Assembly (NCBI RefSeq): GCF_037027445.1 | Contig: NZ_JBANDL010000002.1 | Span: forward strand, 2,356,001-2,420,000 | Source: Lysobacter firmicutimachus | GTDB lineage: Bacteria > Pseudomonadota > Gammaproteobacteria > Xanthomonadales > Xanthomonadaceae | Length of the DNA stretch: 64,000 bases | Reading direction: 5' to 3' | Shown: one piece after another, positions 33,557 through 47,310 of the stretch | Numbering within the stretch: position 1 is the stretch's first letter | Layout of the letters: every line of letters begins with the position of its first letter | Made by a program: the position numbers and the translations under genes | Notes under the pieces: generated by a model | Told to the model about the DNA's origin: nothing | Seen by the model: the letters and a program-made list of their open reading frames with translations, nothing else | Database searches by the model: none

Positions 33557-34687
33557 ATGAGCAAACGCGATTACTACGAAGTGCTGGGCGTTGCGCGCAA
33601 CGCCGGCGACGACGACCTGAAGAAGGCCTATCGCCGCTGCGCGATGAAATTCCATCCGGACCGCAATCCGGGCGACAAGGCGGCCGAGGCCTCGTTCAAG
33701 GAGTGCAAGGAGGCTTACGAAGTCCTGTCGGACGCGAACAAGCGCCGCGCCTACGATCAGCACGGCCATGCCGCGTTCGAGCACGGCATGGGCGGCGGCG
33801 CCGGCGGCCCCGGTTTCGCCGACATGGGCGATATTTTCGGCGACATCTTCGGCAACATCTTCGGCGGTGCCGGCGGCGGCCAACGCGGTCCGCGCCGCGG
33901 CGCCGACATCGGCTATGTGATGGAGCTGACCCTGGAAGAAGCGGTCGGCGGCGTCGAGAAGCAGATCGAAATCCCGACCCTGGACGAGTGCGAGACCTGC
34001 AAGGGCTCGGGCTCGGCCGACGGCAAGATCGAGACCTGCAGCACCTGCAACGGCCGCGGCCAGGTGCGGTTCCAGCGCGGCATCTTCTCGATGCAACAGG
34101 CCTGCCCGCATTGCAACGGTCGCGGCCAGACCATCGCCAATCCCTGCGGCGACTGCCACGGCCAGGGCCGGGTCGAGCGCACCAAGACCCTGCAGGTCAA
34201 GATTCCCGCCGGCGTCGACAACGGCGACCGCATCCGCCTGACCGGCGAAGGCGAGGCCGGCCCGGCCGGCTCGCCGCCCGGCGACCTGTACGTGGAAGTG
34301 CGCGTGCGCGAGCACGAGATCTTCCAGCGCGAAGGCGACGACCTGCACTGCGAGGTGCCGATCCGCATTTCCCAGGCCGCGCTCGGCGATTCGATCCGGG
34401 TCCCGACCCTGGACGGCGAAGTCGAGCTGCGCATTCCGGCCGAGACCCAGAGCGGCAAGCTGTTCCGCCTGCGCGACAAGGGCGTCAAGTCGGTGCGCAG
34501 CCGCCGCCCGGGCGATCTGTACTGCCGCGTGGTGGTGGAGACGCCGGTCAACCTCACTCCCGAGCAGCGCGAGCTGCTGGAGAAGTTCGAGGCCACCTTC
34601 GTCGGCGACGGCGCGCGCAGGCATTCGCCGCGTTCTTCGACCTTCCTCGACGGGGTCAAGGGTTTCTGGGACCGGATGACGTCCTGA
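33557..34687 (+). CDS. dnaJ: Chaperone DnaJ (Hsp40)
   Basis: A 376-residue type I J-protein. The J domain (residues 1-70) has the HPD motif in [11 protein letters not shown]; a Gly/Phe-rich linker follows ([28 protein letters not shown]); four CxxCxGxG zinc repeats are [24 protein letters not shown] and CGDCHGQG; the C-terminal substrate domains end [17 protein letters not shown] 33557 follows the repeat array with only 4 bp between, and no clear Shine-Dalgarno is visible, so the C-rich arm sits where one is expected. Confidence 0.98.
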   Translation: MSKRDYYEVLGVARNAGDDDLKKAYRRCAMKFHPDRNPGDKAAEASFKECKEAYEVLSDANKRRAYDQHGHAAFEHGMGGGAGGPGFADMGDIFGDIFGNIFGGAGGGQRGPRRGADIGYVMELTLEEAVGGVEKQIEIPTLDECETCKGSGSADGKIETCSTCNGRGQVRFQRGIFSMQQACPHCNGRGQTIANPCGDCHGQGRVERTKTLQVKIPAGVDNGDRIRLTGEGEAGPAGSPPGDLYVEVRVREHEIFQREGDDLHCEVPIRISQAALGDSIRVPTLDGEVELRIPAETQSGKLFRLRDKGVKSVRSRRPGDLYCRVVVETPVNLTPEQRELLEKFEATFVGDGARRHSPRSSTFLDGVKGFWDRMTS

Positions 34688-34728
34688 GCCGGGCGGCGCT
34701 GCGCCGTCCGCTCGCCGCTGTCGAGGAA

Positions 34729-34748
34729 AGGGCCGCTCATGCGGCCCT
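34729..34748 (+). terminator. Terminator of the dnaK-dnaJ transcript
   Basis: AGGGCCGC-TCAT-GCGGCCCT is an 8-bp stem with a 4-nt loop followed by GTCTT, 42 bp after the dnaJ stop. Confidence 0.78.
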
Positions 34749-35124
34749 GTCTTAGTTCGAGGTTCGCGGCGCTCGCTGCGGCAGCGTCGGTTCGGCCGCC
34801 GGCGAGGGCTCGAAGGCGCACGGCACGGCCGTGCCTGCGACTCGAAGGGGTGCGCCCGGCCGGCCTTTTGTTGCGGCGTTTGCGCTGCTGGGCAGGCGCG
34901 GTTGCGGGCACCGCGCGAACGGCGCGCGATCGCGCAGCGCCCGCGAGTCGGCGTCTGCGAACTCGGAAGCGCGACCGGCCGGTCCTTCGCTTTATCTGGC
35001 GGCTTCCGTGCGCCGGCGAACCTGGCGGCGGCGATGTGCTAGAACGCAGGGCGGCAGCGGAGGCTCCGCTGCGCAACGCCTCAGCGAATGTCCGTCGCCG
35101 CGTTTCACCGACATGGAGTCCCGC
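34749..35124. other. GC-rich region without a clear gene
   Basis: About 375 bp between dnaJ and the broken secreted-protein gene. Several frames are open but read as Arg/Ala/Pro-rich composition noise without conserved motifs. No RNA gene or repeat family was recognised. Confidence 0.4.
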
Positions 35125-35665
35125 ATGCCCCTGCGCCCGGCAACATCGACCCCGACCCCGACCCCGAGATCGCAGCCGACGCTCGCGCGCTGCGCGCTGC
35201 GCGCTGCGCGCGGCCGCCTGCCTGCTGGTCTTAGGTGTCGCCGCGCCGGCCGTAGCCGGCGCGGGCTGCAGCGGCGCCACGCCGACGGCGGTGGCGCAGT
35301 CCTTCTATCGTTTGCACTACCTGTTCTGGGACCAGGCGCCGCAGCGCCTGGGCGACGTCGTCGCCGCGCCCTTGTTGGCGTTGCTGCGCAGCGAGCATGC
35401 CTGCCGCGACGGTGGCGAGCTGTGCGCGATCGACGCCGATCCCTGGCTCGGCGCGCAAGACGGCGAGGCCGCGAACCCGCGCTTCGAGGCGGAGGGCAGG
35501 GATCGCGTGCGCGTGGCCTATCGCTTCGACCTGGGCGAGGAACGCAGCGAGCGCAGCGCGCAACTGCTGTTCGTGCAAGAACGCGGCTGCTGGCGCGTCG
35601 CCGACCTGATCTCGCCCGGCGGCGGTTCGCTGCGCCGGGCGCTGGCGCAGTTCCACCGGCCTTGA
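35125..35665 (+). pseudogene. Secreted hypothetical protein gene split by a 7-bp repeat frameshift
   Basis: The body (from about residue 35; CSGATPTAVAQSFYRLHYLFWDQAPQRLG... FRFEAEG-type strands... RGCWRVADLISPGG) reads like a small DUF3828-like periplasmic protein, but no start codon fits that frame. The ATGs at 35113 and 35125 lie in another frame and give a basic n-region (PRSQPTLARCALRAA). Deleting one unit of the tandem GCGCTGC repeat at 35187-35207 joins that start to ACLLVLGVAAPAVAGAG, restoring a normal signal peptide and the whole protein. So the gene is either off by one 7-bp unit (slippage) or a recent frameshift. Confidence 0.7.
35187..35207 (+). repeat. GCGCTGC x3 tandem repeat inside a signal-peptide region
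   Basis: Three perfect 7-bp units. Because 7 is not a multiple of 3, each gain or loss shifts the frame; loss of one unit fuses the ATG frame to the downstream frame. The same ARCALRAA residues are encoded in both frames by the repeat. Confidence 0.75.
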
Positions 35666-36059
35666 GCAGGGGGCGCGGAAGCGAAAGCAACAGCAAAGGC
35701 AAGTCCCCTGGCCCCTTTTAAAAAAGGGGGGAGCGGCCGAAGCGTTGTGGAGGAACGGCAGGGCGTCGCCGCTTCCTGTAGGAGCGGCGTAAGCCGCGAC
35801 CCGGGACGCGCAGCGCCGTCGGACGCCTTGCCACCGATCGAAACCGCGTCCTCGGGGTAGGAGCGAGGTCCCGCGGGAATGTCCTTCGGTCGCAAGCCGC
35901 GACCGCGACCCCAGGCCGCCGATTCAATGTGCCTCGATCCGTCATCGTTCGCGACCGCTTGCGGCGTCGCGGCGATGTGGTAGAACAGGCGCGCCGCCAT
36001 CGCGGCGCGGTGCGCGGACGCGGTCCGGCGCCGTCTTTCAGGGAAACGGGGACGAAAGG
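35666..36059. other. Gene-free region with REP-like and hairpin repeats
   Basis: Holds CCCCTTTT-AAAAAAGGGG (about 35712-35730), a hairpin that may end the upstream transcript, then a copy of the REP-like family (35775-35802, CTGTAGGAGCGGCGTAAGCC) and a diverged second copy (about 35858-35912). The final 20 bp (GGGGACGAAAGG) provide the ribosome site for the gene at 36060. Confidence 0.6.
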
Positions 36060-37994
36060 ATGCCTACCATCGTGTTGCGGCTGTCGGCCGCGATCGCATT
36101 GAGCCTGCTGGCCGCTGCCGCCGGCGCACAAACGACCCAGAATCCAGCGCCCGCCGCGTCCGCGCAGGCGCCGAAGGCCAAGGCCGCCGAAGCCGAGCCG
36201 ATGCGGATCGAGCGCCTGCACGTCGATTACCGCGTCGAACCCAACGGCGCCTATGCCGAACGCCGGGAGATGGCGGTGAAGGTGCTGGAGGAGCGCGCGG
36301 TCGAGTCGGCCAAGCACCGCTCGATCGGCTACAGCGCCAGCCTGCAGCGCCTGGACGTGATCGCCGCCTACACCCAGAAGGCCGACGGACGCCGGGTCGA
36401 GGTGCCCAAGTCGAACTATCAGGTCGAGACCAACGAAGGGCGCGCCGGCGGCGGCCCGGCGTTTTCCGACCAGGCCACGACCAGCGTGGTGTTCCCCGAC
36501 GTCGCGGTCGGCGACACGGTGGTACTCGATTACCGCCTGACCGCGACCCAGCCGATGTTCGACGGGCATTTTTCCGAAATCGAAAGTTTCGGCGGCAGCG
36601 AGCGTTACTACGGCGACGTGCGCGTGCGCATCGACGCTCCGGCGGCGATGACCGCGCAGGCGCGCGGTTTCGGCGGGCTGAAAACCGTGCGCGATGAGGT
36701 CGCCGGCGGCCGCCGCCTGATCGAGTGGAGCTACCAGAATCGCGAGCCGGTCGAGGACGAGACCAACGACTACTCGGTGTACCAGGTCGAGCGCTTCCCG
36801 GGGTTCGCGTTCTCGACCTTCCCGGGCTACGCCGACATCGCCCGGGCCTATGCCGCGCGGGCCTTGCCCAAGGCCGAGCCCAGCGCGCGCGTGCGCAAGC
36901 TGGCCGACGAGATCGCCGCCGGCAAGATCGCCCCGCGCGAGGTGGCTCAGGCGCTGTACGAATGGGTGTCGACCCAGATCAACTACGGCGGCAACTGCAT
37001 CGGCCTGGGCGCGGTGGTGCCGCGCGATCAGGCCTTCGTGCTCGATAACCGCCTCGGCGATTGCAAAGACCACGCCACCCTGCTGCAGGCGCTGCTGTCG
37101 GCCAAGGGCATCGAATCGACCCAGGCCTTGATCAACGCCGGCAACGTCTACAGCCTGCCGTCGGTGCCGGTGGTGGCCAGCGTCAATCACGTGCTGAACT
37201 ATCTGCCGGGGCTGGACCTGTACGTCGATGCGACCGCCAAGGGCATTCCCTTCGGCGAGCTGCCGGCGGTCGTCGCCGGCAAGCCGGTGCTGCGCATCGA
37301 CCGGCCGGACCTGGCCGCGCGTACGCCGGGCTTTGCGCCGCTGCGCAACCGCCAGCGCATGGTCAGCCGGCTGGTCATCCTCGAGGACGGTTCGGTCAAG
37401 GGCCAGGTCGAGGTCGAGCTGGCCGGCCTGCCGGCGATCAGCAGCCGCGCCGGCCTGCGCGAACTCAGCGCCGAGGACGCCAAGGGCCTGGTCAAGAAGA
37501 TGTTCCAGTCCAGCGGCCTCACCGCAGAAGGCAGCTTCACCCAGGACGACCCCAAGCCCTTGCGCGCCGAGCATCGCTACCGTGCCGAGTTCGAGGTCAA
37601 GGAAGCGATGCCGATGCCGGGTGCGTTCCCGCTCGGCCCCTTGTTCTTCAATCCGATGCCGGTGTCGGCGTTGACCGGCAGCGCCGGCGCCGATGCGCTG
37701 GACACCCTGACCGGCGACGGCACCTGCGGCGGCGGACGCTCGGAGGAGATCTACCGGATCGAGTTCCCGAAGACGGTCAAGGTCATCGCCGTGCCGCCGG
37801 ACCTGAGCCTGCGCTCCGGCGATTCCAGCTACGTGGCGCGCTACAAGCTCGACGGCCAGGTGCTGGAGGCGAGCCGGGTGATCGAGGATGCGACCGCCGG
37901 TCCGGTGTGCAGCAACGAATACAACCGGACCTATCGCGATTTCGCGCGCAAAGTGCGGCCGAACCTGAAGGCGCAGGTGGTCTACCAGCAATGA
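36060..37994 (+). CDS. DUF3857/transglutaminase-like periplasmic protein
   Basis: A 644-residue exported protein. The signal peptide (MPTIVLRLSAAIALSLLAAAAGAQ) is followed by a DUF3857 beta-domain (IERLHVDYRVEPNGAYAERREMAVKVLEE... FPDVAVGDTVVLDYRLTA). Then comes a transglutaminase-like papain-fold with catalytic Cys in LGDCKDHATLLQALL, His in NHVLNYLPG and Asp in LYVDAT. A C-terminal DUF3858-like domain follows (VKVIAVPPDLSL, YVARYKLDGQVLEASRVI). Such proteins are thought to act on envelope proteins or peptides, but the true substrate is unknown. Upstream of dapB by 51 bp. Confidence 0.9.
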   Translation: MPTIVLRLSAAIALSLLAAAAGAQTTQNPAPAASAQAPKAKAAEAEPMRIERLHVDYRVEPNGAYAERREMAVKVLEERAVESAKHRSIGYSASLQRLDVIAAYTQKADGRRVEVPKSNYQVETNEGRAGGGPAFSDQATTSVVFPDVAVGDTVVLDYRLTATQPMFDGHFSEIESFGGSERYYGDVRVRIDAPAAMTAQARGFGGLKTVRDEVAGGRRLIEWSYQNREPVEDETNDYSVYQVERFPGFAFSTFPGYADIARAYAARALPKAEPSARVRKLADEIAAGKIAPREVAQALYEWVSTQINYGGNCIGLGAVVPRDQAFVLDNRLGDCKDHATLLQALLSAKGIESTQALINAGNVYSLPSVPVVASVNHVLNYLPGLDLYVDATAKGIPFGELPAVVAGKPVLRIDRPDLAARTPGFAPLRNRQRMVSRLVILEDGSVKGQVEVELAGLPAISSRAGLRELSAEDAKGLVKKMFQSSGLTAEGSFTQDDPKPLRAEHRYRAEFEVKEAMPMPGAFPLGPLFFNPMPVSALTGSAGADALDTLTGDGTCGGGRSEEIYRIEFPKTVKVIAVPPDLSLRSGDSSYVARYKLDGQVLEASRVIEDATAGPVCSNEYNRTYRDFARKVRPNLKAQVVYQQ

Positions 37995-38045
37995 AGCCCG
38001 CCGCTGCGCTTGCCGTTGCGGCGGCGCAGCCGGTAGCGTAAGCGC

Positions 38046-38771
38046 ATGAGCGCACCCCTACGACTGTTGATTCACGGCGCCTCCGGGCGCATGGGCCAGG
38101 CCTTGTTGCGTCTGGCGGCCGAGCGCGACGACCTGCAGGTCGTCGCCGCCTTCTCGCGTTCGCAGCCGACCCAACGGGTGGTCGACGGGGTGCCGCAGTT
38201 CGCCTCCGCCGAGCTCGACGGCGCGCCGGAGTTCGACGTGGCGATCGATTTCAGCCTGCCGCAGGGCTTCGACCCGGTGTTGGCGTTGTGCGCGCGCCGC
38301 GGCAAGGCCTTGGTCTCGGGCACCACCGGCCTGAGCTCGGCCCAGAACGCGGCGATCAACGAGGCTGCCAGCGGCATCGCGGTGGTGTGGGCGGCCAACT
38401 ACAGCCTTGGCGTGGCGGTGCTGACCGAACTGGTGCGGCGCGCCGCCGCTGCGTTGCCGGGCTGGGACTGCGACGTGATCGAGGCGCACCACACCCGCAA
38501 GCTCGACGCGCCCTCGGGCACGGCTTTGCACCTCGGCGCGGCGGCGGAGATCGGTCGCGGCGCGGCGCCGCATTACGCCAGCCTGCGCGCCGGCGACATC
38601 GTCGGCGAACATACGGTGCAGTTCGCCGCGGCCGGCGAACGCCTGGAGCTGATCCACCGCGCCACCAACCGCGACATCTTCGCTCGCGGCGCGCTGGAGG
38701 CGGCGCTGCGGGTGGCGCACCAGGCGCCAGGGCGCTACGGCCTGGCCGAGCTGATGTTTCCCAATCTGTGA
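38046..38771 (+). CDS. dapB: 4-hydroxy-tetrahydrodipicolinate reductase DapB
   Basis: A 241-residue enzyme that reduces HTPA to tetrahydrodipicolinate with NAD(P)H in lysine and diaminopimelate synthesis. The Rossmann motif is LIHGASGRMGQALL; substrate and catalytic residues lie in IEAHHTRKLDAPSGTAL (His pair, Lys, and the SGT loop); SGTTGLSSAQN and RATNRDIFARGALEAA are also standard. Length is normal. It is close behind the transglutaminase gene and is followed by a strong terminator. The carAB genes follow after the metalloprotease gene. Confidence 0.98.
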   Translation: MSAPLRLLIHGASGRMGQALLRLAAERDDLQVVAAFSRSQPTQRVVDGVPQFASAELDGAPEFDVAIDFSLPQGFDPVLALCARRGKALVSGTTGLSSAQNAAINEAASGIAVVWAANYSLGVAVLTELVRRAAAALPGWDCDVIEAHHTRKLDAPSGTALHLGAAAEIGRGAAPHYASLRAGDIVGEHTVQFAAAGERLELIHRATNRDIFARGALEAALRVAHQAPGRYGLAELMFPNL

Positions 38772-38840
38772 TGCCGCCCGCGCTCCGTGCCGGGCCTGCG
38801 GCGCGAATCGCACGGCCGGCGCGGCCGGCGCCGGAGCACA

Positions 38841-38871
38841 GTGAAAGCGCCGCGGACCCGCGGCGTTTTCA
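38841..38871 (+). terminator. Terminator of dapB
   Basis: GTGAAA-G-CGCCGCGG-AC-CCGCGGCG-T-TTTCAC: an 8-bp GC stem with a 2-nt loop extended by 6 more pairs, with TTTTC on the plus side, 70 bp after the stop. Confidence 0.85.
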
Positions 38872-38889
38872 CTTTTCGGGAGGCAGATC

Positions 38890-39825
38890 ATGGGCAAGAA
38901 CGGGATGTTCGCGGCCGGTGCTTTCGCCGCGTCGCTGCTGGTCGGGCCGGCCGCCGCCGGCGACGTCGAAACCGTGCTGGCCGGCGCCGACGGCTACCAG
39001 CGCCAGCCGCTGATCCAGATCGTCGACGAACACGGTTTCCAGCGCGAGGGCCTGCGCTGCGGCGCACCGGCGTCGACGCCGCAACGCCGGCGCGACGTCG
39101 AGCGCCGCCTGCAGCAACTGCGCGCCGCCTCGCCGTTGCGCAACGGCGCGTGGGGCGCGGGCGCCGCGAGCAAGACCGTGCCGGTCTGGTTCCACGTGGT
39201 CACCCGCACCGACAACACCGGCGACGTCAGCGACGCGCGCATCGCCCAGCAGATGCAGGTGCTCAACGCCGCCTACGCCGGGCGCGGCTTCCAGTTCGTC
39301 CTGGCCGGAGTGACGCGGACCAAGAACAACACCTGGTACGGCAACTGCCTCAGCAACGAGATGAAGATGAAGAACGCGCTGGCGGTGAACCCGGCGCGCA
39401 ACGTCAACATCTACACCTGCAAGCCCGGCGGCTACCTGGGTTACGCCTATCTGCCCGACAGCTATCCCGAGTCGTCCAAGCGCCACGGCGTGGTCGTGCT
39501 GCATTCCTCGCTGCCGGGCGGCGCCTCGACCAACTACAACGAAGGCGACACCGTCACCCACGAGGTCGGCCATCACCTCGGCCTGGAGCACACTTTCGAG
39601 GGCGGTTGCAGCGAGCCGGGCGACTACGTGGCCGACACGCCGCCGCAGGCCGGCCCCAGCTCCGGCTGTCCGGTCGGCCGCGACAGTTGCCCGGGCGGCG
39701 GCCTGGACCCGATCACCAACTTCATGGATTACAGCTACGATTCGTGCATGAACACGTTCTCCGACGACCAGAGCATCCGCATGCAGGACCTGGTCGCGAC
39801 CTACAAGCCCTCGCTGGGAACGTGA
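38890..39825 (+). CDS. Secreted M43-type zinc metalloprotease
   Basis: A 311-residue exported protease. The signal peptide covers MGKNGMFAAGAFAASLLVGPAAAG; a propeptide-like region follows; the catalytic domain has the extended zinc motif HEVGHHLGLEHTF (about residues 220-232) and the Met-turn ITNFMDYSYDSCMNTFS. Several Cys (CSEPGDY, GCPVGRDSCPGG) suggest disulfides as in pappalysin/cytophagalysin-like proteases. Lysobacter strains secrete many proteases for predation; this one is probably extracellular. It has its own Shine-Dalgarno (GGGAGG). Confidence 0.93.
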   Translation: MGKNGMFAAGAFAASLLVGPAAAGDVETVLAGADGYQRQPLIQIVDEHGFQREGLRCGAPASTPQRRRDVERRLQQLRAASPLRNGAWGAGAASKTVPVWFHVVTRTDNTGDVSDARIAQQMQVLNAAYAGRGFQFVLAGVTRTKNNTWYGNCLSNEMKMKNALAVNPARNVNIYTCKPGGYLGYAYLPDSYPESSKRHGVVVLHSSLPGGASTNYNEGDTVTHEVGHHLGLEHTFEGGCSEPGDYVADTPPQAGPSSGCPVGRDSCPGGGLDPITNFMDYSYDSCMNTFSDDQSIRMQDLVATYKPSLGT

Positions 39826-40242
39826 ACGCCGTGGCACCGGCCGCCGGCCCGGGCCGCGCGGGCCCGGGCCTCCCCGGCTGAGCCGGCGAGGCGGCCGGCG
39901 CGGGCCGTCGCGAACCTCGCCGGAACGGGGCAGGGCGCAGCCGGGAGGGGTTTTTTTGGCCGGCCGCGCCGGCGTCGAGGTGGGCCGTATGGGCGCCCGC
40001 CGCGCGGCGGCCGGCGCGCGCAAGCGCCTGAACGGCGGTCGCGATCGGGCCGCGCCGAGGCCGGCCCGGGACGAATCCGGCTGCGCAAACGCTGGCGCCC
40101 GGAGGCCTTCGCCGCTACAATTCCGGCTCGCCTGAATCCCGAACGCCGGACCGGTCCAGCACCGCGTCCGCGCTTTGCTGCAACTTGCGTTCTGCCGCAG
40201 TCGCGCACGGGATCAGATCCTTCGGCAGCCAAGGCGACCCCC
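39826..40242. other. Intergenic region before carA
   Basis: About 415 bp without a gene. A GC-rich hairpin follows the protease stop (about 39846-39870, GGCCCGGGC and complement) and may terminate it. Near the end, TACAAT (40116-40121) is a good -10, but no strong -35 is visible. No PyrR-type or leader-peptide structure was recognised. Confidence 0.45.
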
Positions 40243-41363
<1,121 letters not shown>

Positions 41364-41367
<4 letters not shown>

Positions 41368-41942
41368 AAATCGCGCTGGTGCTGTCCCTCATGGTCTCGG
41401 CGCTGGTTGCGGCGCCGATGGCCATGGCGTGGGCGGTGCCGCCGAGCGATGCCCAGACCGCGCGCCTGATGGAGGTGCTCGGCTTCAAGGCGGCGATCGA
41501 CAGGATTTTCGACGGGTATTTCACCCGCCACCCGAAGTACAGCCGCTACAAGCCGGCGCAGAAGGCCTGCGTGCGCGGGCTGCTGCAGCCGGTGCTGCAG
41601 GCGGACCAGCGGCGGGCGATGGCGGCCAGCATCGGCGACCAGCGGCATGTGCAGTACGTGCTGCGGTTCGCCGCTACCCCGGCCGGACGCAAGTTTTTCG
41701 CCCACGCGCGCCAGGCGCTGTTGGATTCGGTGCCGGCGGCCCTGCATTCGGACCCGGGGCTGGACACGTTCTTCGAGTCGCTGTCGCCTTCGGAACAGAA
41801 GCAGGTGCTGGCCTATCTCGACAGCCCGGCGGCCGAAGCGCTGGGCAAGGCGACGCCGTTCGCGGCGCCCTCCGCAACGGCCAAGCAATGGCTGCGCTTG
41901 CAGAGCCTGAGCCGCTGCGGGGTGGAGATGGTGCAACTGTGA
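41364..41942 (+). CDS. Secreted hypothetical protein coupled to carA
   Basis: A 192-residue protein with a signal peptide ([24 protein letters not shown]) and a helical mature domain ([79 protein letters not shown]) that resembles DUF2059-type proteins; that match is tentative. It overlaps carA by 4 bp (ATGA) and its stop overlaps the following GTG start (GTGA), so it is translated inside the carAB operon. No link to carbamoyl phosphate is apparent. Confidence 0.78.
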
Positions 41943-42385
41943 GCGCGCTGGCCTCGCCGCCGTTGCGCCGACGCCGCTGGCGCCGGCCCGCGTTGGCGGT
42001 GCTGGCGCTGCTCGCCGCCTACCCGGCGTTCGTGCTGAGCGCGGTGTATGCGCAGTGGTTCGGCGCGAATCTGCCGGGCGGACGCAACGGCCCGGCGGAT
42101 GCCTACCGGCACAGCCTGGCCAGCGCGGTCGTCGCCTACACCTTGTCGCCGCGCTGCGTGGACTGGGTCACGGCGGTGATGGAGCGGGGCGGCGAGGGCA
42201 ACCCGAGCCGGGCGATGGACGCCCACAACAACCGGATCGGCGCGCGCCTCGGCGCCGCCGCTCCGACCTGGGCCGCGATGCAGCGCGAGGTTCGCGCCGC
42301 GGTCGACCACGGGGCGATCGATGCGCGATCGCCCGACCAGATCACCTGGCGCGTCCCCGAGACGTGGCAGGAACGACTTTACTGA
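41939..42385 (+). CDS. Membrane-anchored protein, DUF6973-like domain
   Basis: A 148-residue protein. The GTG start at 41939 overlaps the previous stop (GTGA). A basic N-terminus ([11 protein letters not shown]) leads into one hydrophobic helix ([20 protein letters not shown]), an N-terminal anchor or uncleaved signal. The remainder reads [20 protein letters not shown] ... [20 protein letters not shown], whose DAxRH, MDxHNN and G positions match the DUF6973 pattern as I recall it. A zinc or nucleic-acid hydrolase role is possible. It ends 7 bp before carB. Confidence 0.75.
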   Translation: MSALASPPLRRRRWRRPALAVLALLAAYPAFVLSAVYAQWFGANLPGGRNGPADAYRHSLASAVVAYTLSPRCVDWVTAVMERGGEGNPSRAMDAHNNRIGARLGAAAPTWAAMQREVRAAVDHGAIDARSPDQITWRVPETWQERLY

Positions 42386-42392
42386 GGATCAC

Positions 42393-45638
<3,246 letters not shown>

Positions 45639-45866
45639 GCGAGGCCGCGACAGGGGCCGTTCGCCGGCGCGTCCGCGCCGGCGTACGCGCCACGGCGAAA
45701 CGCCCTGCGGCCGGCCAGCCCGGCGCAGGGCCAGGCGCAAATCCCCGCGATCGGTCACACGTTCCACGCAGGCGCCCCGCAGCGGGGTGCCAAGCCGGCC
45801 TGTTCCCGGCACAATGCCGTTACAGTCACACACGATGGGCCGGCGGCGTCCGGCGAGAGGAAGGCA

Positions 45867-46343
45867 ATGAGAGCACCCATGACCGCGAAGGGCGCGCAGC
45901 GTCTGCGCGCCGAGCTGGACGAACTCAAGACGGTCAAGCGGCCGGCGGTGATCAACGCGATCGCCGAAGCGCGCGCGCACGGCGACCTCAAGGAGAACGC
46001 CGAGTACCACGCCGCCCGCGAACAGCAGGGCTTCATCGAAGGCCGCATCAAGCAGCTCGAGGCCGAGCTGTCGCATGCCCAGATCATCGACATCAGCCAG
46101 CTCAACGCCGGTTCCAAGGTCGTGTTCGGCGCCACCGTCGAACTGGCCGACGTCGATACCGACGAGGAAAAGACCTACCAGATCGTCGGCGACCTGGAAG
46201 CCGACATCAAGCAGGGCCTGATCGCGATCTCCTCGCCGGTGGCGCGCGCCCTGATCGGCAAGAACGAAGGCGACAGCGTCGTCATCGAAGCGCCGGGCGG
46301 CACCCGCGAATACGAGATCGTCGGCGTCAGCTACCAGGGCTGA
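45867..46343 (+). CDS. greA: Transcription elongation factor GreA
   Basis: A 158-residue factor that stimulates RNA cleavage by backtracked RNA polymerase. The coiled coil carries the acidic tip in [20 protein letters not shown] (Asp and Glu that hold the second Mg2+), and the C-terminal FKBP-like domain has [48 protein letters not shown] precedes the ATG. It starts a greA, COG4255-like, recJ series with tight spacing. Confidence 0.98.
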   Translation: MRAPMTAKGAQRLRAELDELKTVKRPAVINAIAEARAHGDLKENAEYHAAREQQGFIEGRIKQLEAELSHAQIIDISQLNAGSKVVFGATVELADVDTDEEKTYQIVGDLEADIKQGLIAISSPVARALIGKNEGDSVVIEAPGGTREYEIVGVSYQG

Positions 46344-46359
46344 GCCCGACGCCGCGCGC

Positions 46360-47310
46360 ATGAATTCCGTCACCGTCCTGTTGCCGGCGCGCGCGCGCTT
46401 CGGCGGCCAGCGTTTCGGCGAGGCCTTCGGCCGCCGCCTCGGCCGCGCCGACCGCAGCGTCGAGGCGGCCGATCAGGCCGCGCGCGCGTTCGACATCCTG
46501 CCGCGCGGCTGGCCGGTCGCGGCGGTGACCCGCCAGCGCGATGCCGGCGACGCCGCGCATGCGGCCTGGCTGCGCGCCGACCCGGCCTATGTGCGCCCGG
46601 ACATCAACGGCGCGCGCCTGCTCGCCTACGGCCAGGCCCTGGCGCTGAGCGAACGCGACAGCGCCGCCTTGCTGCCGGCGCTGCGGCCCCTGTTCGGCGA
46701 CGCCGGTTTTCCGATCGACGCGCCCAGCCCGAGCCGCTGGTACCTGTGCCTGCCGCGCGAGGCGCGCTTGCCGCGCTTCGCCTCGCCGGAGCAGGCGCTG
46801 GGCGAGGACCTGTTCCAGCACTTGCCCGAGGGCGACGGCGCCGAAGGCCGGCGCTGGCGCGGCCTGCTCAGCGAAGCGCAGGTGGTGCTGCACAATCATC
46901 CGCACAACGCTCAGCGTATCGCCGCCGGGCTGGCGCCGATCAATTCGCTGTGGTTCTGGGGCGCGGGCGTGCTGCCCGACCACGTGCGCAGCGATTACGC
47001 GGAAGTCTTCAGCGACGATGAAGCGCTGACCGCGTTCGGCGCGCTGGCCGGCGTGCGCGCCGAAGCGCTGCCGCCGCGATGGAGCGGCGGGGAGGGCGCC
47101 GGCCTGTTCGACCTGCGCGCGATGCGCGACCTGGCCCTGGTGCAGCGCGACTGGCTGGAGCCGATCGGGCAGGCGCTGGATGCCGGCGCCATCGACCGCG
47201 CCGTGTTGGGTTTCGCCGACGGCGAACGCTTCGAACTGGCGCGTTCGCAACGCTGGCGCTTCTGGCGCAAGCCGTTGCGCGCGTTGCTGGACGCCGAGCC
47301 GGCGCAATGA
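46360..47310 (+). CDS. COG4255-like protein between greA and recJ
   Basis: A 316-residue protein of the COG4255-type family, sometimes named after cofactor-independent phosphoglycerate mutase because of the segment APINSLWFWGAGVLPD. Other conserved-looking parts are DPAYVRPDINGARLLAYG and SPSRWYLCLPREARL. The metal ligands of true iPGM are not evident, so I do not assign that activity. It overlaps recJ by 4 bp and starts 16 bp after greA. A role linked to transcription or repair is only suggested by the neighbours. Confidence 0.72.
   Translation: MNSVTVLLPARARFGGQRFGEAFGRRLGRADRSVEAADQAARAFDILPRGWPVAAVTRQRDAGDAAHAAWLRADPAYVRPDINGARLLAYGQALALSERDSAALLPALRPLFGDAGFPIDAPSPSRWYLCLPREARLPRFASPEQALGEDLFQHLPEGDGAEGRRWRGLLSEAQVVLHNHPHNAQRIAAGLAPINSLWFWGAGVLPDHVRSDYAEVFSDDEALTAFGALAGVRAEALPPRWSGGEGAGLFDLRAMRDLALVQRDWLEPIGQALDAGAIDRAVLGFADGERFELARSQRWRFWRKPLRALLDAEPAQ

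Noticed and set aside
31487..34624. A 1045-codon minus-strand frame opposite dnaK-dnaJ
   Set aside because: Overlaps two unmistakable chaperone genes; low-complexity Leu/Ala/Gly/His composition.
29475..34687. CIRCE element (TTAGCACTC-N9-GAGTGCTAA) in the hrcA-dnaK region
   Set aside because: I looked for it in the gaps before hrcA, grpE and dnaK and did not find it; the operon has a sigma-32 promoter instead.
34749..35124. A gene in the Arg/Pro-rich open frames after dnaJ
   Set aside because: All frames read as composition noise, with no motif, start signal or conserved length.
46360..47310. Phosphoglycerate mutase function for the gene between greA and recJ
   Set aside because: Only the short NSLWFWGAG-type segment supports the name; metal ligands of the enzyme are not evident.
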